Program-made: the position numbers and the translations under genes
Origin: JAVVEZ01 sp032250895
GTDB taxonomy: Bacteria; Pseudomonadota; Gammaproteobacteria; Pseudomonadales; Pseudohongiellaceae
Assembly (NCBI GenBank): GCA_032250895.1
Contig: JAVVEZ010000010.1
Coordinates: forward strand, 1-59,127
DNA length: 59,127 nt
Reading direction: 5' to 3'
Notes under the pieces: model-generated
Told to the model about the DNA's origin: nothing
Seen by the model: only the letters and a program-made list of their open reading frames with translations
Databases searched by the model: none
Part shown: positions 27,879-36,290 of the stretch, in pieces
Layout of the letters: every line of letters begins with the position of its first letter
Numbering within the stretch: the stretch's first letter is position 1

Positions 27879-28271
27879 ATGCTGCCTGCCGCCATCCGTC
27901 TCCATAAAAAAACCGCCGTCCTGGAACTCAGCTATCCGGACGGAGGCATTTATACCCTGCCCGCCGAATTTCTGCGTGTCTACTCGCCTTCTGCAGAAGT
28001 CCGGGGTCACGGCAGCGGCCAGGAAGTGCTGCAGACCGGCAAGCGCCACGTCAGAATCAACAGCCTGGAAAGCATCGGCAACTACGGCATCAAGCCCCAC
28101 TTCGACGATGATCACAACACCGGCATCTATACCTGGGAATACCTGCGCGAACTGTGCCTGCGGCAGACCGAACTGTGGGAAGACTACCTGCGCCGCCTGC
28201 AGCAGGCCGGGGCCAGCCGCGACCATTTGCCCGAGGGGGTGCAGGTGGTGACCATTCAAGACCTGAAGTGA
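27879..28271 (+). CDS. DUF971-domain protein
   Basis: A 130-residue protein of the DUF971 family, related to the N-terminal domain of gamma-butyrobetaine hydroxylase-like proteins. Conserved elements are IRLHKKTAVLELSYPDGG, LPAEFLRVYSPSAEV, the GIKPHFDDDHNTGIYTWEYLREL segment, and a helical C-terminus. The histidine and aspartates of FDDDHNTGIY are typical of the family. Function is not known to me. It follows hslU by 15 bases, as in Pseudomonas, and its 3' end overlaps the convergent GGDEF gene by 16 bases. Confidence 0.85.
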   Translation: MLPAAIRLHKKTAVLELSYPDGGIYTLPAEFLRVYSPSAEVRGHGSGQEVLQTGKRHVRINSLESIGNYGIKPHFDDDHNTGIYTWEYLRELCLRQTELWEDYLRRLQQAGASRDHLPEGVQVVTIQDLK

Positions 28272-29368
28272 TTGCCATCCTCGCACTGTACATCAGTTTC
28301 TGCAGGATCCGAGAATATGCTCACGACACAATTGCGGCCTTGCTGCTTGCCTTTATAAAGCGCCACATCGGCCTGACTGATAAGCTGGTGGCTGCTGTCG
28401 ATGGCCCGGCCACGCACGCTGACCACACCAAAGGTCAGGCTGAGCAATCTGGAATCCCCCTCTGCGTAGGGGATTTTCTGTTCAAGTATTTTGCGCCGCA
28501 TATTCTCGGCGATTGCAGGCGCTTCGGTGCCATCGGTGTCCGGCAGAATCACGACAAATTCTTCACCGCCGAAGCGCCCCACCACATCCGTGATCCTGGC
28601 ACTGCAGGACTGGATGAGTTGTGCCACTGCGACCAGGCAGCGATCACCTGCCTGATGCCCGTTGTTGTCGTTGTACAACTTGAAGAAATCCACATCGGCA
28701 ATGATCAGGGACAACCATGAATTCGTGCGCCGTGCCCTGCCGACCTCACGTCGCAGGTTGACCTCGATACCGCGCCGGTTGAATACGCCGGTCAGATAAT
28801 CGGTGTTGGATTGCTGCCGAATGGTCTCCAGCAAGGAACGCGAGATGCGCACAAAGCACCAGACTATCAGCGTGGAGGCAAGACACACGGCCAGCAGGGC
28901 TATCAGACGGCCCAGCTGTATCAGGCCCGGATCATTCTGGTTCGGCGGCACCAGACCATTGCTGTCCAGCAGAAAGAGGGCGCCCAGCACCACGCTGGTG
29001 AGAAGCAGGGAAATCCCGGCCGAGCGGACATCCATCAGCAACATGGTACACAGGGGTATCAGTGGCGACAGCAGGATGACAGGGCCGGAGAAGGCTCCGG
29101 TATTGAAGCCGCCATAGGCAAGACCAAACAGCAGCAGTCCTATCAATGCCCTTGCCGCTGTGTCGAGCGAGCCGCCGCGTCCGATATAGACCGCGTTGAC
29201 CAGTCCACCGAGCACGACGGCAAGGGCCGGGAAGGGGAAATATCCGGCACCCAGCAAGACCAGCCTGAACAGGGCCAATATCGCCACCAGCACTATCAGA
29301 ATCAGATTCGTGATCTGAACCAGACCACGACGCCCCATCGGCATCAGGTCACTGAATTTATCTTTCAC
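28256..29368 (-). CDS. Membrane-anchored diguanylate cyclase (GGDEF)
   Basis: A membrane sensor with a C-terminal GGDEF domain predicted to make cyclic di-GMP. Six hydrophobic helices occupy roughly residues 15-175, then a linker leads to the GGDEF domain (TDYLTGVFNRRGIEVNLRREV to the end). The active-site motif is RFGGEEF, an active form, and the product-inhibition site RITD lies exactly five residues before it. The start is placed at a GTG (29368) preceded by GGCAGG; the frame is open further upstream to an ATG at 29503, which lacks a ribosome site and would invade the ubiE promoter region. It lies opposite its neighbours, inserted between the DUF971 gene and ubiE. Confidence 0.88.
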   Translation of the reverse strand: MKDKFSDLMPMGRRGLVQITNLILIVLVAILALFRLVLLGAGYFPFPALAVVLGGLVNAVYIGRGGSLDTAARALIGLLLFGLAYGGFNTGAFSGPVILLSPLIPLCTMLLMDVRSAGISLLLTSVVLGALFLLDSNGLVPPNQNDPGLIQLGRLIALLAVCLASTLIVWCFVRISRSLLETIRQQSNTDYLTGVFNRRGIEVNLRREVGRARRTNSWLSLIIADVDFFKLYNDNNGHQAGDRCLVAVAQLIQSCSARITDVVGRFGGEEFVVILPDTDGTEAPAIAENMRRKILEQKIPYAEGDSRLLSLTFGVVSVRGRAIDSSHQLISQADVALYKGKQQGRNCVVSIFSDPAETDVQCEDGNHFRS

Positions 29369-29639
29369 AAACACCTGCCCAGCTGACGGGAGTCCGAAGT
29401 GGTGCAGCAGGCTGAAACCAAAAACCGCTCGCCTCCCCCGTGTGACATCCCTATTGAAGCCATAAGAACCTGCATAGTAGAGGAGGGACCCTTTTTTTGC
29501 CATGTAAAAGCTCTGAATCGAATCCTGTCCAGACCCGGCAGCGCCGTAAAGCCCGCATTCAAAATTTATGCCTGTGGACTGTGCGCCTGCCGGCAACGGC
29601 CCGTATAATGAGCATTTTACCGTCTATCAGGCTGACTCG

Positions 29640-30398
29640 ATGAGCGACACATCCTCTGACAAAACCGCCCACTTCGGCTACCGCCAGGTCCCGGTAGCTG
29701 AAAAAGCCCGCTATGTTGGCGAGGTGTTTCACTCCGTGGCGCGCAAATACGACCTGATGAACGACCTGATGTCGCTGGGCAGTCACCGTCTGATCAAGCG
29801 CTATACCGTCGAGCTCAGCGGCCTGCGACCCGGTCAGCGCGTGCTGGACCTGGCCGGTGGCACCGGCGATTTCAGTCTCTTGTTCTCGCCGATCGTGGGT
29901 CCGGAAGGCTCCGTGGTACTGGCAGATATCAACGAATCCATGGTCCGGGTCGGTCGTGACCGTATCATCGATAAAGGCAGCGATGGCAATATTCACTTTA
30001 CACTGGCCAATGCCGAACAACTGCCCTTTGCCGACGCCAGTTTCGACTGCATCTGCATTGCCTACGGCCTGCGCAATGTCACCGACAAGGATGCCGCTCT
30101 GCGTTCCATGCTGCGGGTGACCCGGCCCGGAGGCCGGGTGCTGATTCTGGAATTCTCCAAGCCCCGCAACCCACTGGTGGGCAAGGCCTATGATGCCTGG
30201 TCGGCACTGTGGCCGGTGGCCGGAAAACTGGTCACCGGTGACAGCGACAGTTACCGCTATCTGGTGGAGTCCATCCGCATGCACCCGGATCAGGAAAGTC
30301 TCAAAACCATGATGGAAAGCGCCGGTTTCGTCAACTGCCGCTACCATGATGTGATGGGGGGCATCTGCGCCATTCATGCCGGCTACAAAGCGGATTGA
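29640..30398 (+). CDS. ubiE: Ubiquinone/menaquinone methyltransferase UbiE
   Basis: UbiE C-methylates the benzoquinol intermediate of ubiquinone synthesis using SAM. From the ATG at 29640 (MSDTSSDKTAHFGYRQVP) the protein has 252 residues, with YDLMNDLMSLGSHRLIKR, SAM motif I VLDLAGGTGDFSLLF, FDCICIAYGLRNVTDKD and RVLILEFSKP, all typical of UbiE. An upstream in-frame region is non-conserved. It heads a ubiE-ubiJ pair; ubiB follows after an oppositely oriented insertion. Confidence 0.96.
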   Translation: MSDTSSDKTAHFGYRQVPVAEKARYVGEVFHSVARKYDLMNDLMSLGSHRLIKRYTVELSGLRPGQRVLDLAGGTGDFSLLFSPIVGPEGSVVLADINESMVRVGRDRIIDKGSDGNIHFTLANAEQLPFADASFDCICIAYGLRNVTDKDAALRSMLRVTRPGGRVLILEFSKPRNPLVGKAYDAWSALWPVAGKLVTGDSDSYRYLVESIRMHPDQESLKTMMESAGFVNCRYHDVMGGICAIHAGYKAD

Positions 30399-30400
30399 CG

Positions 30401-31057
30401 ATGGCCTTTCCTCTCCTTCAGACTGCCCTGTTTGCCGCCCTGGAGGCGCTTCTCAACCGCGCCATCAGCCTCGATCCTCCTGCCCATCACAGGCTTGAGG
30501 CGCTCGAGGGCCGCTGTCTGGCGATTCACTGCACGGCACCCGCACTGAGCGTCTATCTCAGTGTCGATGGCAAGGGCTTGAGGCTGACGGGCCAGCGGGA
30601 AGACGAGGCCGACGCCAGTCTCAGCGGCGGCACCCAGGCCCTGCTGCAATTGCTGCTGGCCCAGGACAAGGCCCTGGCGCTGCGCAACGACGAACTCAGA
30701 ATCAGTGGCGACCTGGCCCTGATGCAGCAGTTTCAGGACATCCTCGCCGGCTTGAACATCGACTGGGAATTTTATCTGGCACGCGGCATCGGGGATGTGC
30801 CCACCCAGGCTCTCAGTGATGCGCTGCATCAGGGCCGGGACTTCGTGAAGAGAAGCGCCCACAGCCTGAGCCTGGATCTGGATGAGTACCTGCATGAAGA
30901 GGGCAGGATGCTGCCCGCAGCAGCCGAGCTGCAAGGCTTCTATGACAGCGTGGATGAGCTGCGCCTGCGCCTGGACCGTCTCGGTGCCCGCATCGAGCGG
31001 ATCACACACGCTTTCACAGACGCGGAGAACAGGCCAGCCCCCAGAGCTCCCGAATAA
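30401..31057 (+). CDS. ubiJ: Ubiquinone biosynthesis accessory factor UbiJ
   Basis: UbiJ carries an SCP2-like lipid-binding domain and scaffolds late ubiquinone-synthesis enzymes in the cytoplasm. The 218-residue protein shows an N-terminal helix (FPLLQTALFAALEALLNRAISLDP), SCP2 segments (HCTAPALSVYLSVDGKGLRLTG, LRISGDLALMQQFQDILAGLNIDWE), and a C-terminal coiled-coil with DSVDELRLRLDRLGARIERI. The ATG at 30401 is two bases after the ubiE stop; a TTG at 30395 overlaps that stop and is the alternative. It is convergent with the carotenoid-oxygenase gene. Confidence 0.9.
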   Translation: MAFPLLQTALFAALEALLNRAISLDPPAHHRLEALEGRCLAIHCTAPALSVYLSVDGKGLRLTGQREDEADASLSGGTQALLQLLLAQDKALALRNDELRISGDLALMQQFQDILAGLNIDWEFYLARGIGDVPTQALSDALHQGRDFVKRSAHSLSLDLDEYLHEEGRMLPAAAELQGFYDSVDELRLRLDRLGARIERITHAFTDAENRPAPRAPE

Positions 31058-31090
31058 GTCCGATAGCTCTCCAGGCTTCAGCCTGCGTCC

Positions 31091-32707
31091 TCACGCTCGC
31101 GGCAGCTGGTAGCCATTCACCCAGAAACCATGCACCTGTCCGGGGACCTTGTAAGGCATCTTGACGGTTGCAATCACGCCGTCCTCCGGGTGCTGGGCAT
31201 CGATCAGAATGAGATCCGAGCGGCCATTCTCCTTGAGCCGGTTGGCAACCCCGATCAGGTAGCCATCACCTTCCGGGGCATTCTGACGCCGGGGCACAAA
31301 GCACATTTCGGCCAGTTGCGTATCGGGCTGGCTGAAGAATTTGTGCGTGCCGGCCTGGTGATCCATGATGGCCCAGCCCTGAGCGCCCGCCTGCAAAAAG
31401 CCATAGCGATAGGGCACGGTGTGATAGCGATCGTCCTGGCGCGCCAATACCCCCGTCACTTCCGGGTACATGAACTGGATATCGTAAGCCTGCTGGCGGC
31501 GATTGTTGAGATCAACCGTCATCCGGCGCACCCGACCGACCGCCTTGACCGGATCAAAGCGTTCATGCAACTGGGGAAAGAAGGGGAATTGATTGGATTC
31601 GCCGCCATCCACATCCCAGTAGAATTTTTCACCATCGGACCAGGTTCCCATGGTATGCGTGGCCATTTCCCCGGGACCCTTGAACCAGCGGATATCACTG
31701 CCATCACCGCCCCGGTGCATGACGCCCATCCAGCTCGGCAAGGTGGAATCCCAGGCGAAATGGGGTCCACCGGCCTCGATGATCTGGCGATTGGCCGCCA
31801 GTGGCGTGATCAGAAACCCAATGTGTGTGGCGGTCACCGAAAAATCATGGATCATGCAGGCATAGGGCACCTTGATCCAGGCCGACCAGGTGACCCGGCC
31901 GCCAAGGGGTTCCACCGAAAAAATCTCGACATCGTCGGTCAGAAAGCCCTTGGCCTCATAGCCGAAGCAGATCATTTCACCGGTTTCGGCATCGATCTTG
32001 GGATGCGCGGTAAAGGTCTGCCCCTTCATGCCCCCGCCAAAGGTGTAGTAGTCATCCAGCGTATCCAGGGTCAGTGGGTCCATCGCCACCGGTGGGCTGT
32101 CTTCCTTCATCGCCAACAACTTGCCATGATGATAGAACACCTGGGTGTTGGCGGTGCCACGGCTCAGGCCGGCCGCCAGGGGATCGTCGGTCATGGGGTT
32201 GCGGTACATGCCGAACAGGGAGCGGCGGGCCGCATGCTGGGCTTTCCAGCGCTGGTTTTTCACATAGCGGCTGCGGTAATCCGCGTGACCGTCCTTGATG
32301 CGCCACATGGTGACGTGGCCTTCCCCGTCGAAGGGAATGTCGTTCTCATAGTCCGGAGCCTTGGGGTATTGGGGATCGGGGCCAACCCGGTAAAAGGCGC
32401 CATCGAGATCCGCCGGCAGATCCCCTTCCACCTCGCAGTCGTACAGATCATTCTCGGAACGCGAGACCGCCCCCGCCGCACTGCCACCTGCGCCGAACAA
32501 AGGAGGCTGCTTCGGAAACTGCAAGCCCGCGCGGGCCTGGTTGCTCATGCCCACCAACCCGGCCGAAGCCACCGCGCCGGTGGCGATTACCCCGCCCAGG
32601 AAGCCGCGACGGTTGAGGGAAGTGGAAACCTGTTCTGTCGCACTCGCGTGCTCTTCATCAGGGTGCGCCGAGTGCCTGTCATTATCGACTGTCTTGTTAT
32701 TTGCCAT
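31091..32707 (-). CDS. Tat-exported carotenoid-cleavage-type oxygenase
   Basis: A 538-residue protein of the carotenoid cleavage/lignostilbene dioxygenase family, non-haem iron enzymes that split conjugated double bonds. The N-terminus has a twin-arginine signal, SLNRRGFLGG, followed by a hydrophobic alanine-glycine stretch (about 30-60), so the enzyme should be exported folded. Candidates for the four iron-binding histidines are in FTAHPKID, CMIHDFSV, ATHTMGTWSDGE and PGQVHGFWV. RVGPDPQYPKAPDYENDIPFDGEGH near the N-terminus is also typical. The substrate (carotenoid, stilbene or other lignin-type aromatic) cannot be read from sequence. The gene sits in reverse between ubiJ and ubiB, about 3 kb from tatABC. 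Confidence 0.88.
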   Translation of the reverse strand: MANNKTVDNDRHSAHPDEEHASATEQVSTSLNRRGFLGGVIATGAVASAGLVGMSNQARAGLQFPKQPPLFGAGGSAAGAVSRSENDLYDCEVEGDLPADLDGAFYRVGPDPQYPKAPDYENDIPFDGEGHVTMWRIKDGHADYRSRYVKNQRWKAQHAARRSLFGMYRNPMTDDPLAAGLSRGTANTQVFYHHGKLLAMKEDSPPVAMDPLTLDTLDDYYTFGGGMKGQTFTAHPKIDAETGEMICFGYEAKGFLTDDVEIFSVEPLGGRVTWSAWIKVPYACMIHDFSVTATHIGFLITPLAANRQIIEAGGPHFAWDSTLPSWMGVMHRGGDGSDIRWFKGPGEMATHTMGTWSDGEKFYWDVDGGESNQFPFFPQLHERFDPVKAVGRVRRMTVDLNNRRQQAYDIQFMYPEVTGVLARQDDRYHTVPYRYGFLQAGAQGWAIMDHQAGTHKFFSQPDTQLAEMCFVPRRQNAPEGDGYLIGVANRLKENGRSDLILIDAQHPEDGVIATVKMPYKVPGQVHGFWVNGYQLPRA

Positions 32708-32758
32708 GTCACCATCCCTCGTTTGCAGAAATCGTCAATATCTCCTGGTGGCATCTGG

Positions 32759-32814
32759 ATCCCGGCTTGGGCCGGGATTCAACTCCATCAGAGCTTCCCT
32801 ATCAGAGCTTCCCT
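32759..32814. repeat. Hairpin and 14-bp tandem duplication upstream of ubiB
   Basis: A perfect 8-bp stem ATCCCGGC/GCCGGGAT with loop TTGG occupies 32759-32778. It is followed by two perfect copies of ATCAGAGCTTCCCT at 32787-32800 and 32801-32814. It lies between the divergent oxygenase and ubiB genes and resembles the hairpin at 43062-43081 in style. Confidence 0.6.
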
Positions 32815-32990
32815 AAATGATATGCCGGTTGAGGCCACTGTTCCAGACCATTGATTCTACCCCTTGCGAGGGCTGCAATCCAGGCGCTTTGTCCGCGCCG
32901 GCAAAAGCCGTCTGGTCATGGCGGGCCGTTTAGTGGTAGAGTTGCCGCCTCTTTTTATCCCGCAATTCAACCAGTTATCCCGGGTTTTCG

Positions 32991-34628
32991 GTGAAGAAAT
33001 ACTTACGTCTGCTGCAGATCTACCGCGTCGTTGCCGCCTACCGCCTGTTTGAACTGCTGGAGGGGCTTGACTACGCCAGAAGCGCCAGACTGCTGCTGCG
33101 CCTGCCAGCCCCCTTCTTCAGCAGACGTGGCGGCTCGAGCCGGGGCCAGCGTCTGCGTCTGGCACTGGAAGAATTGGGGCCGATTTTCATCAAGTTCGGA
33201 CAGCTGCTCTCCACCCGCCGCGACCTGGTCCCGACCGATATCGCCGATGAACTGGCCAAACTGCAGGATCAGGTCGCGCCCTTCCCCGGCGCACAGGCTC
33301 AGGCGCTCATCGAAGCCACATTGGGCAGCCCGGTGAGCGAGTTGTTCAGCGAATTCTCTACCGAACCACTGGCCTCGGCCTCCATTGCCCAGGTTCACGG
33401 TGCCCGCTTGAAAAGCGGGGAAGAAGTGGTCATCAAGGTTATCAGACCCGGCATCGAAGCCACCATCACCCAGGATATTGCCTTGTTGCACACCCTGGCC
33501 GCACTCATGGAGAAATACCTCCGCCAGGGCCGTCGTCTGCGCCCCAGAGAAATCGTGCGGGACTATGAACATGTGATTTTTGACGAACTCAACCTGCTGG
33601 CGGAAGGCGCCAACACCAGCCAGCTGCGGCGCAACTTCGAGAATTCACCGGCTTTGTATGTGCCCCGGGTCTACTGGGACTTCTGCCAGCGCAATGTGCT
33701 GGTCATGGAGCGCATCCATGGGATTCCCGTCAGTGACGTGGCAGCACTCGAGGCCGCCGGTATCAACCTGAAGAAACTGGCGGAGACCGGCGTGGCCATT
33801 TTTTTCACGCAGGTCTTCAACCACAGCTTTTTTCATGCCGACATGCACCCCGGCAATATCTTCGTGTCGCGCGAACACCCGGACAGGCCTCAATACATTG
33901 CCATCGACTGTGCGATCATCGGTTCGCTCAGCAAGGCCGACCAGCAGTATCTGGCGCACAATCTGCTGGCCATTTTCAAGCGGGATTACCGCCGGGTGGC
34001 CGAACTGCATGTGGAGTCCGGCTGGGTGCCGGCAGACACTCCCGTCAATGCCTTTGAAGCCACCATGCGCAGCGTTTGCGAGCCCATTTTCCAGAAACCC
34101 CTGAAAGACATCTCCTTTGGCCTGCTGCTGATCCAGCTCTTTCAAACCGCCAGCCGCTTCAACATGGAGGTGCAGCCCTCGCTGATACTCCTGCAGAAGA
34201 CCCTGCTGAATGTCGAGGGCCTCGGCAAGCAATTGTACCCGGACCTCGACCTCTGGCAGACGGCTCTGCCCTTTTTGGAAGAATGGCAGAAGCAGCGCCT
34301 GTCGCCGCTGGAAAACCTGAAAAAAATCCGGGAAAAACTGCCGCAATGGCTGGAGCAATTGCCGGAAATTCCGGAACTGTTGCTTGCCGCCATCAGTGCA
34401 ACCCGGGATGGCCGGCATCAGCTCCAGGCGCAACTGGCGCAGCAGGAAAAAACCCGCTTGCAGGAAAAAGCCCGGCTTGCCCGGCGCAAACTCCGCTTCG
34501 CTCTGGTTGCGCTGGCCGGGGCTCTCGTCATGAGCCAGCCAGCCCTTGCCATCCGGCTGGAAAGTCTGCCACCGGCCAGCCTGTTTCTGCTGATAGCGGG
34601 ACTGACTCTGCTGTATTTCCGGGAATAG
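32991..34628 (+). CDS. ubiB: Ubiquinone biosynthesis regulatory kinase-like protein UbiB
   Basis: UbiB is an atypical ABC1/ADCK-type ATPase needed for ubiquinone synthesis. The 545-residue protein contains the KxGQ motif (GPIFIKFGQLLSTRRDLVP), the alanine-rich loop ASASIAQVHGA, VVIKVIRPGI, FHADMHPGNIFV, and the IDCAIIGSLSKADQQYLAHN segment, with two C-terminal transmembrane helices (about 500-545). A GTG start at 32991 fits the conserved N-terminus (KKYLRLLQIYRVV). In relatives it directly follows ubiE-ubiJ; here an oppositely oriented gene intervenes, so it needs its own promoter. Confidence 0.95.
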   Translation: MKKYLRLLQIYRVVAAYRLFELLEGLDYARSARLLLRLPAPFFSRRGGSSRGQRLRLALEELGPIFIKFGQLLSTRRDLVPTDIADELAKLQDQVAPFPGAQAQALIEATLGSPVSELFSEFSTEPLASASIAQVHGARLKSGEEVVIKVIRPGIEATITQDIALLHTLAALMEKYLRQGRRLRPREIVRDYEHVIFDELNLLAEGANTSQLRRNFENSPALYVPRVYWDFCQRNVLVMERIHGIPVSDVAALEAAGINLKKLAETGVAIFFTQVFNHSFFHADMHPGNIFVSREHPDRPQYIAIDCAIIGSLSKADQQYLAHNLLAIFKRDYRRVAELHVESGWVPADTPVNAFEATMRSVCEPIFQKPLKDISFGLLLIQLFQTASRFNMEVQPSLILLQKTLLNVEGLGKQLYPDLDLWQTALPFLEEWQKQRLSPLENLKKIREKLPQWLEQLPEIPELLLAAISATRDGRHQLQAQLAQQEKTRLQEKARLARRKLRFALVALAGALVMSQPALAIRLESLPPASLFLLIAGLTLLYFRE

Positions 34629-34725
34629 GTATTTCCGGGAATAGGACCAGTGTCCCGGCATCCTCATGTACAATAGGCGGCCTGCCTTCCCTTGTGGAAA
34701 CCCGTGACGTGAATGGAGAATGCCC

Positions 34726-35133
34726 ATGCCGGCAGACTGGCTGAATCAGATCAAATGGGACCAGGACGGCCTGGTGCCGGCCATTGCCCAGGATTACCGT
34801 GACGGTCGTCTACTGATGATGGCCTGGGTCAACGCCGAGGCCCTGAGTCTTGCCGTGGCGGAAAACCGCGCGATCTATTGGTCCCGATCCCGGGGCAAAC
34901 TGTGGCGCAAGGGCGAAGAATCCGGCAATGTGCAGCGCCTGCACGGGATTTTGCTGGACTGCGATGGCGACTGCATCAGCTACCAGGTCGAGCAACTTGG
35001 CGACATCGCCTGCCATACCGGTCGTCGCAGCTGCTTTTTCCGGCGTCTGGAGCAGGGCCGCTGGCAGACAGGCGAGCCGGTTCTGAAGGCGCCTGAACTT
35101 ATGTACTCCAAGCCCCCGCAGGAACAAATATGA
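34726..35133 (+). CDS. hisI: Phosphoribosyl-AMP cyclohydrolase
   Basis: HisI opens the adenine ring of phosphoribosyl-AMP in histidine synthesis. The protein (135 residues from the ATG at 34726) shows LLMMAWVNAEALSLAV, AIYWSRSRGKLWRKGEESGN, and the metal ligands in LDCDGDCISYQV and ACHTGRRSCFF. The second of two close ATG codons was chosen because GGAG lies seven bases before it. It is a separate cyclohydrolase, not fused to HisE, and its stop overlaps the hisE start. Confidence 0.95.
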   Translation: MPADWLNQIKWDQDGLVPAIAQDYRDGRLLMMAWVNAEALSLAVAENRAIYWSRSRGKLWRKGEESGNVQRLHGILLDCDGDCISYQVEQLGDIACHTGRRSCFFRRLEQGRWQTGEPVLKAPELMYSKPPQEQI

Positions 35134-35468
35134 ACGATACCCTGGACCGCCTGGCCACCATTATTGAAGAGCGCAAGAATGCCGACCCTGCTTCCTCCTA
35201 TGTCGCGAAACTGCAACACGGCGGTCTCAACAAAATTCTTGAAAAGGTCGGCGAAGAAGCCGTGGAAACCATTCTGGCGGCCCGTGACAGCGAGCAAAAT
35301 GGCGACACGTCCCAGCTTGTCCATGAAACGGCCGATCTCTGGTTTCACTGCCTGGTGATGCTGTCCAGGCTGAACACCGGACCGCAAGCCGTGCTGCATG
35401 AACTGGAGCGGCGTTTCGGGGTTTCCGGACTACAGGAAAAAGCATCGCGCGAGCAGCCCCGGGACTGA
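35130..35468 (+). CDS. hisE: Phosphoribosyl-ATP pyrophosphatase
   Basis: HisE (112 residues) hydrolyses phosphoribosyl-ATP to phosphoribosyl-AMP, the step before HisI. It has the all-alpha MazG-like motif KILEKVGEEAVETILAARD and ETADLWFHCLVML. Its ATG overlaps the hisI TGA (ATGA), so translation is coupled. The following tatA begins 35 bases on, an association also known in Pseudomonas. Confidence 0.95.
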   Translation: MNDTLDRLATIIEERKNADPASSYVAKLQHGGLNKILEKVGEEAVETILAARDSEQNGDTSQLVHETADLWFHCLVMLSRLNTGPQAVLHELERRFGVSGLQEKASREQPRD

Positions 35469-35503
35469 TACAATCCCGGGCAATCAACAGTCAGGAGCTT
35501 ACT

Positions 35504-35755
35504 ATGGGCGTCGGTGGAATTGGCATATGGCAACTGGTCATCATTCTGGTGATTATTCTCTTATTGTTCGGCACCAAGAAATTGCGCAACCTGGGGGCCG
35601 ACCTCGGCGGCGCTCTCAAGGGCTTCAAATCGGCCATGAATGATGAAAAAAAGGATGAGTCTTCCACAGATCAGCTGACCGAAGACGATGACGGCAAGAC
35701 CTTTGACGTAAAAGCCGAGAAAGTCAACGAGAAAGCTGACGAAAAACAAAGCTGA
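35504..35755 (+). CDS. tatA: Sec-independent protein translocase TatA
   Basis: TatA (83 residues) oligomerises to form the Tat transport path. It has an N-terminal transmembrane helix (IWQLVIILVIILLLFGTKKL), the conserved FG hinge, an amphipathic helix (LRNLGADLGGALKGFKSAM) and an acidic tail. tatB follows after 17 bases. An exported substrate candidate, the carotenoid-type oxygenase, lies nearby. Confidence 0.95.
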   Translation: MGVGGIGIWQLVIILVIILLLFGTKKLRNLGADLGGALKGFKSAMNDEKKDESSTDQLTEDDDGKTFDVKAEKVNEKADEKQS

Positions 35756-35772
35756 ACAGAAGCTGAAGCGCC

Positions 35773-36285
35773 ATGTTTGATATCGGTTTTTTTGAATTGC
35801 TCCTGATCGGCGTCGTTGGGCTGTTGGTGCTCGGCCCCGAGCGCCTGCCCGGCACCATTCGCACCATTGCGCTGTGGATCGGGCGTCTGCGCCGCAGCTT
35901 CAACAATATCAAAATGGATATTGAAAAAGAGATTGGCGCCGATGAGATCCGGCGCCAGTTGCGCAACGAAGACATCATGGAAAAGTTCAAGCATACCCGC
36001 AGTCAGTTCACCGAGATGACTGACTCGGTAAAGAAGGACCTGGACCTGAAACAGGAACTGGCCGGGCTGGCGGACGGGGCCGCCAACAAGGCTGTCGGCG
36101 GCACTGACGACACGGCGGATGGCAGCGCTCAAAGCGAACTGCCCTTTGCGTCGCCAGACCCGGGAACGGGCTCCAGTACACCTGCATCGATTTCCTCAGT
36201 AACAGCTCCAGCCGGGGAACCGGAACCCAGGCCGGAATCGATGCCGTCCCCGGCAGTGCAGCCGTCTGCAACTGAAAAGAAATAG
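35773..36285 (+). CDS. tatB: Sec-independent protein translocase TatB
   Basis: TatB (170 residues) forms the substrate receptor with TatC. It starts MFDIGFFELLLIGVVGLLVLGPERLPG with the family's glutamate in the membrane helix and GPERLP hinge, followed by a long amphipathic helix (RTIALWIGRLRRSFNNIKMDIEKEIGADEIRRQL) and a proline/serine-rich, poorly conserved tail. Confidence 0.95.
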   Translation: MFDIGFFELLLIGVVGLLVLGPERLPGTIRTIALWIGRLRRSFNNIKMDIEKEIGADEIRRQLRNEDIMEKFKHTRSQFTEMTDSVKKDLDLKQELAGLADGAANKAVGGTDDTADGSAQSELPFASPDPGTGSSTPASISSVTAPAGEPEPRPESMPSPAVQPSATEKK

Positions 36286-36290
36286 CTATC

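Noticed and set aside
29369..29596. N-terminal extension of the GGDEF protein
   Set aside because: The region has no membrane helix or ribosome site and would occupy the divergent ubiE promoter; a GTG with GGCAGG lies immediately before the first helix.
31130..32854. A 574-codon open frame on the plus strand opposite the carotenoid-type oxygenase
   Set aside because: The minus strand encodes the Tat signal and all four metal histidines; the plus-strand product has no recognisable domain.
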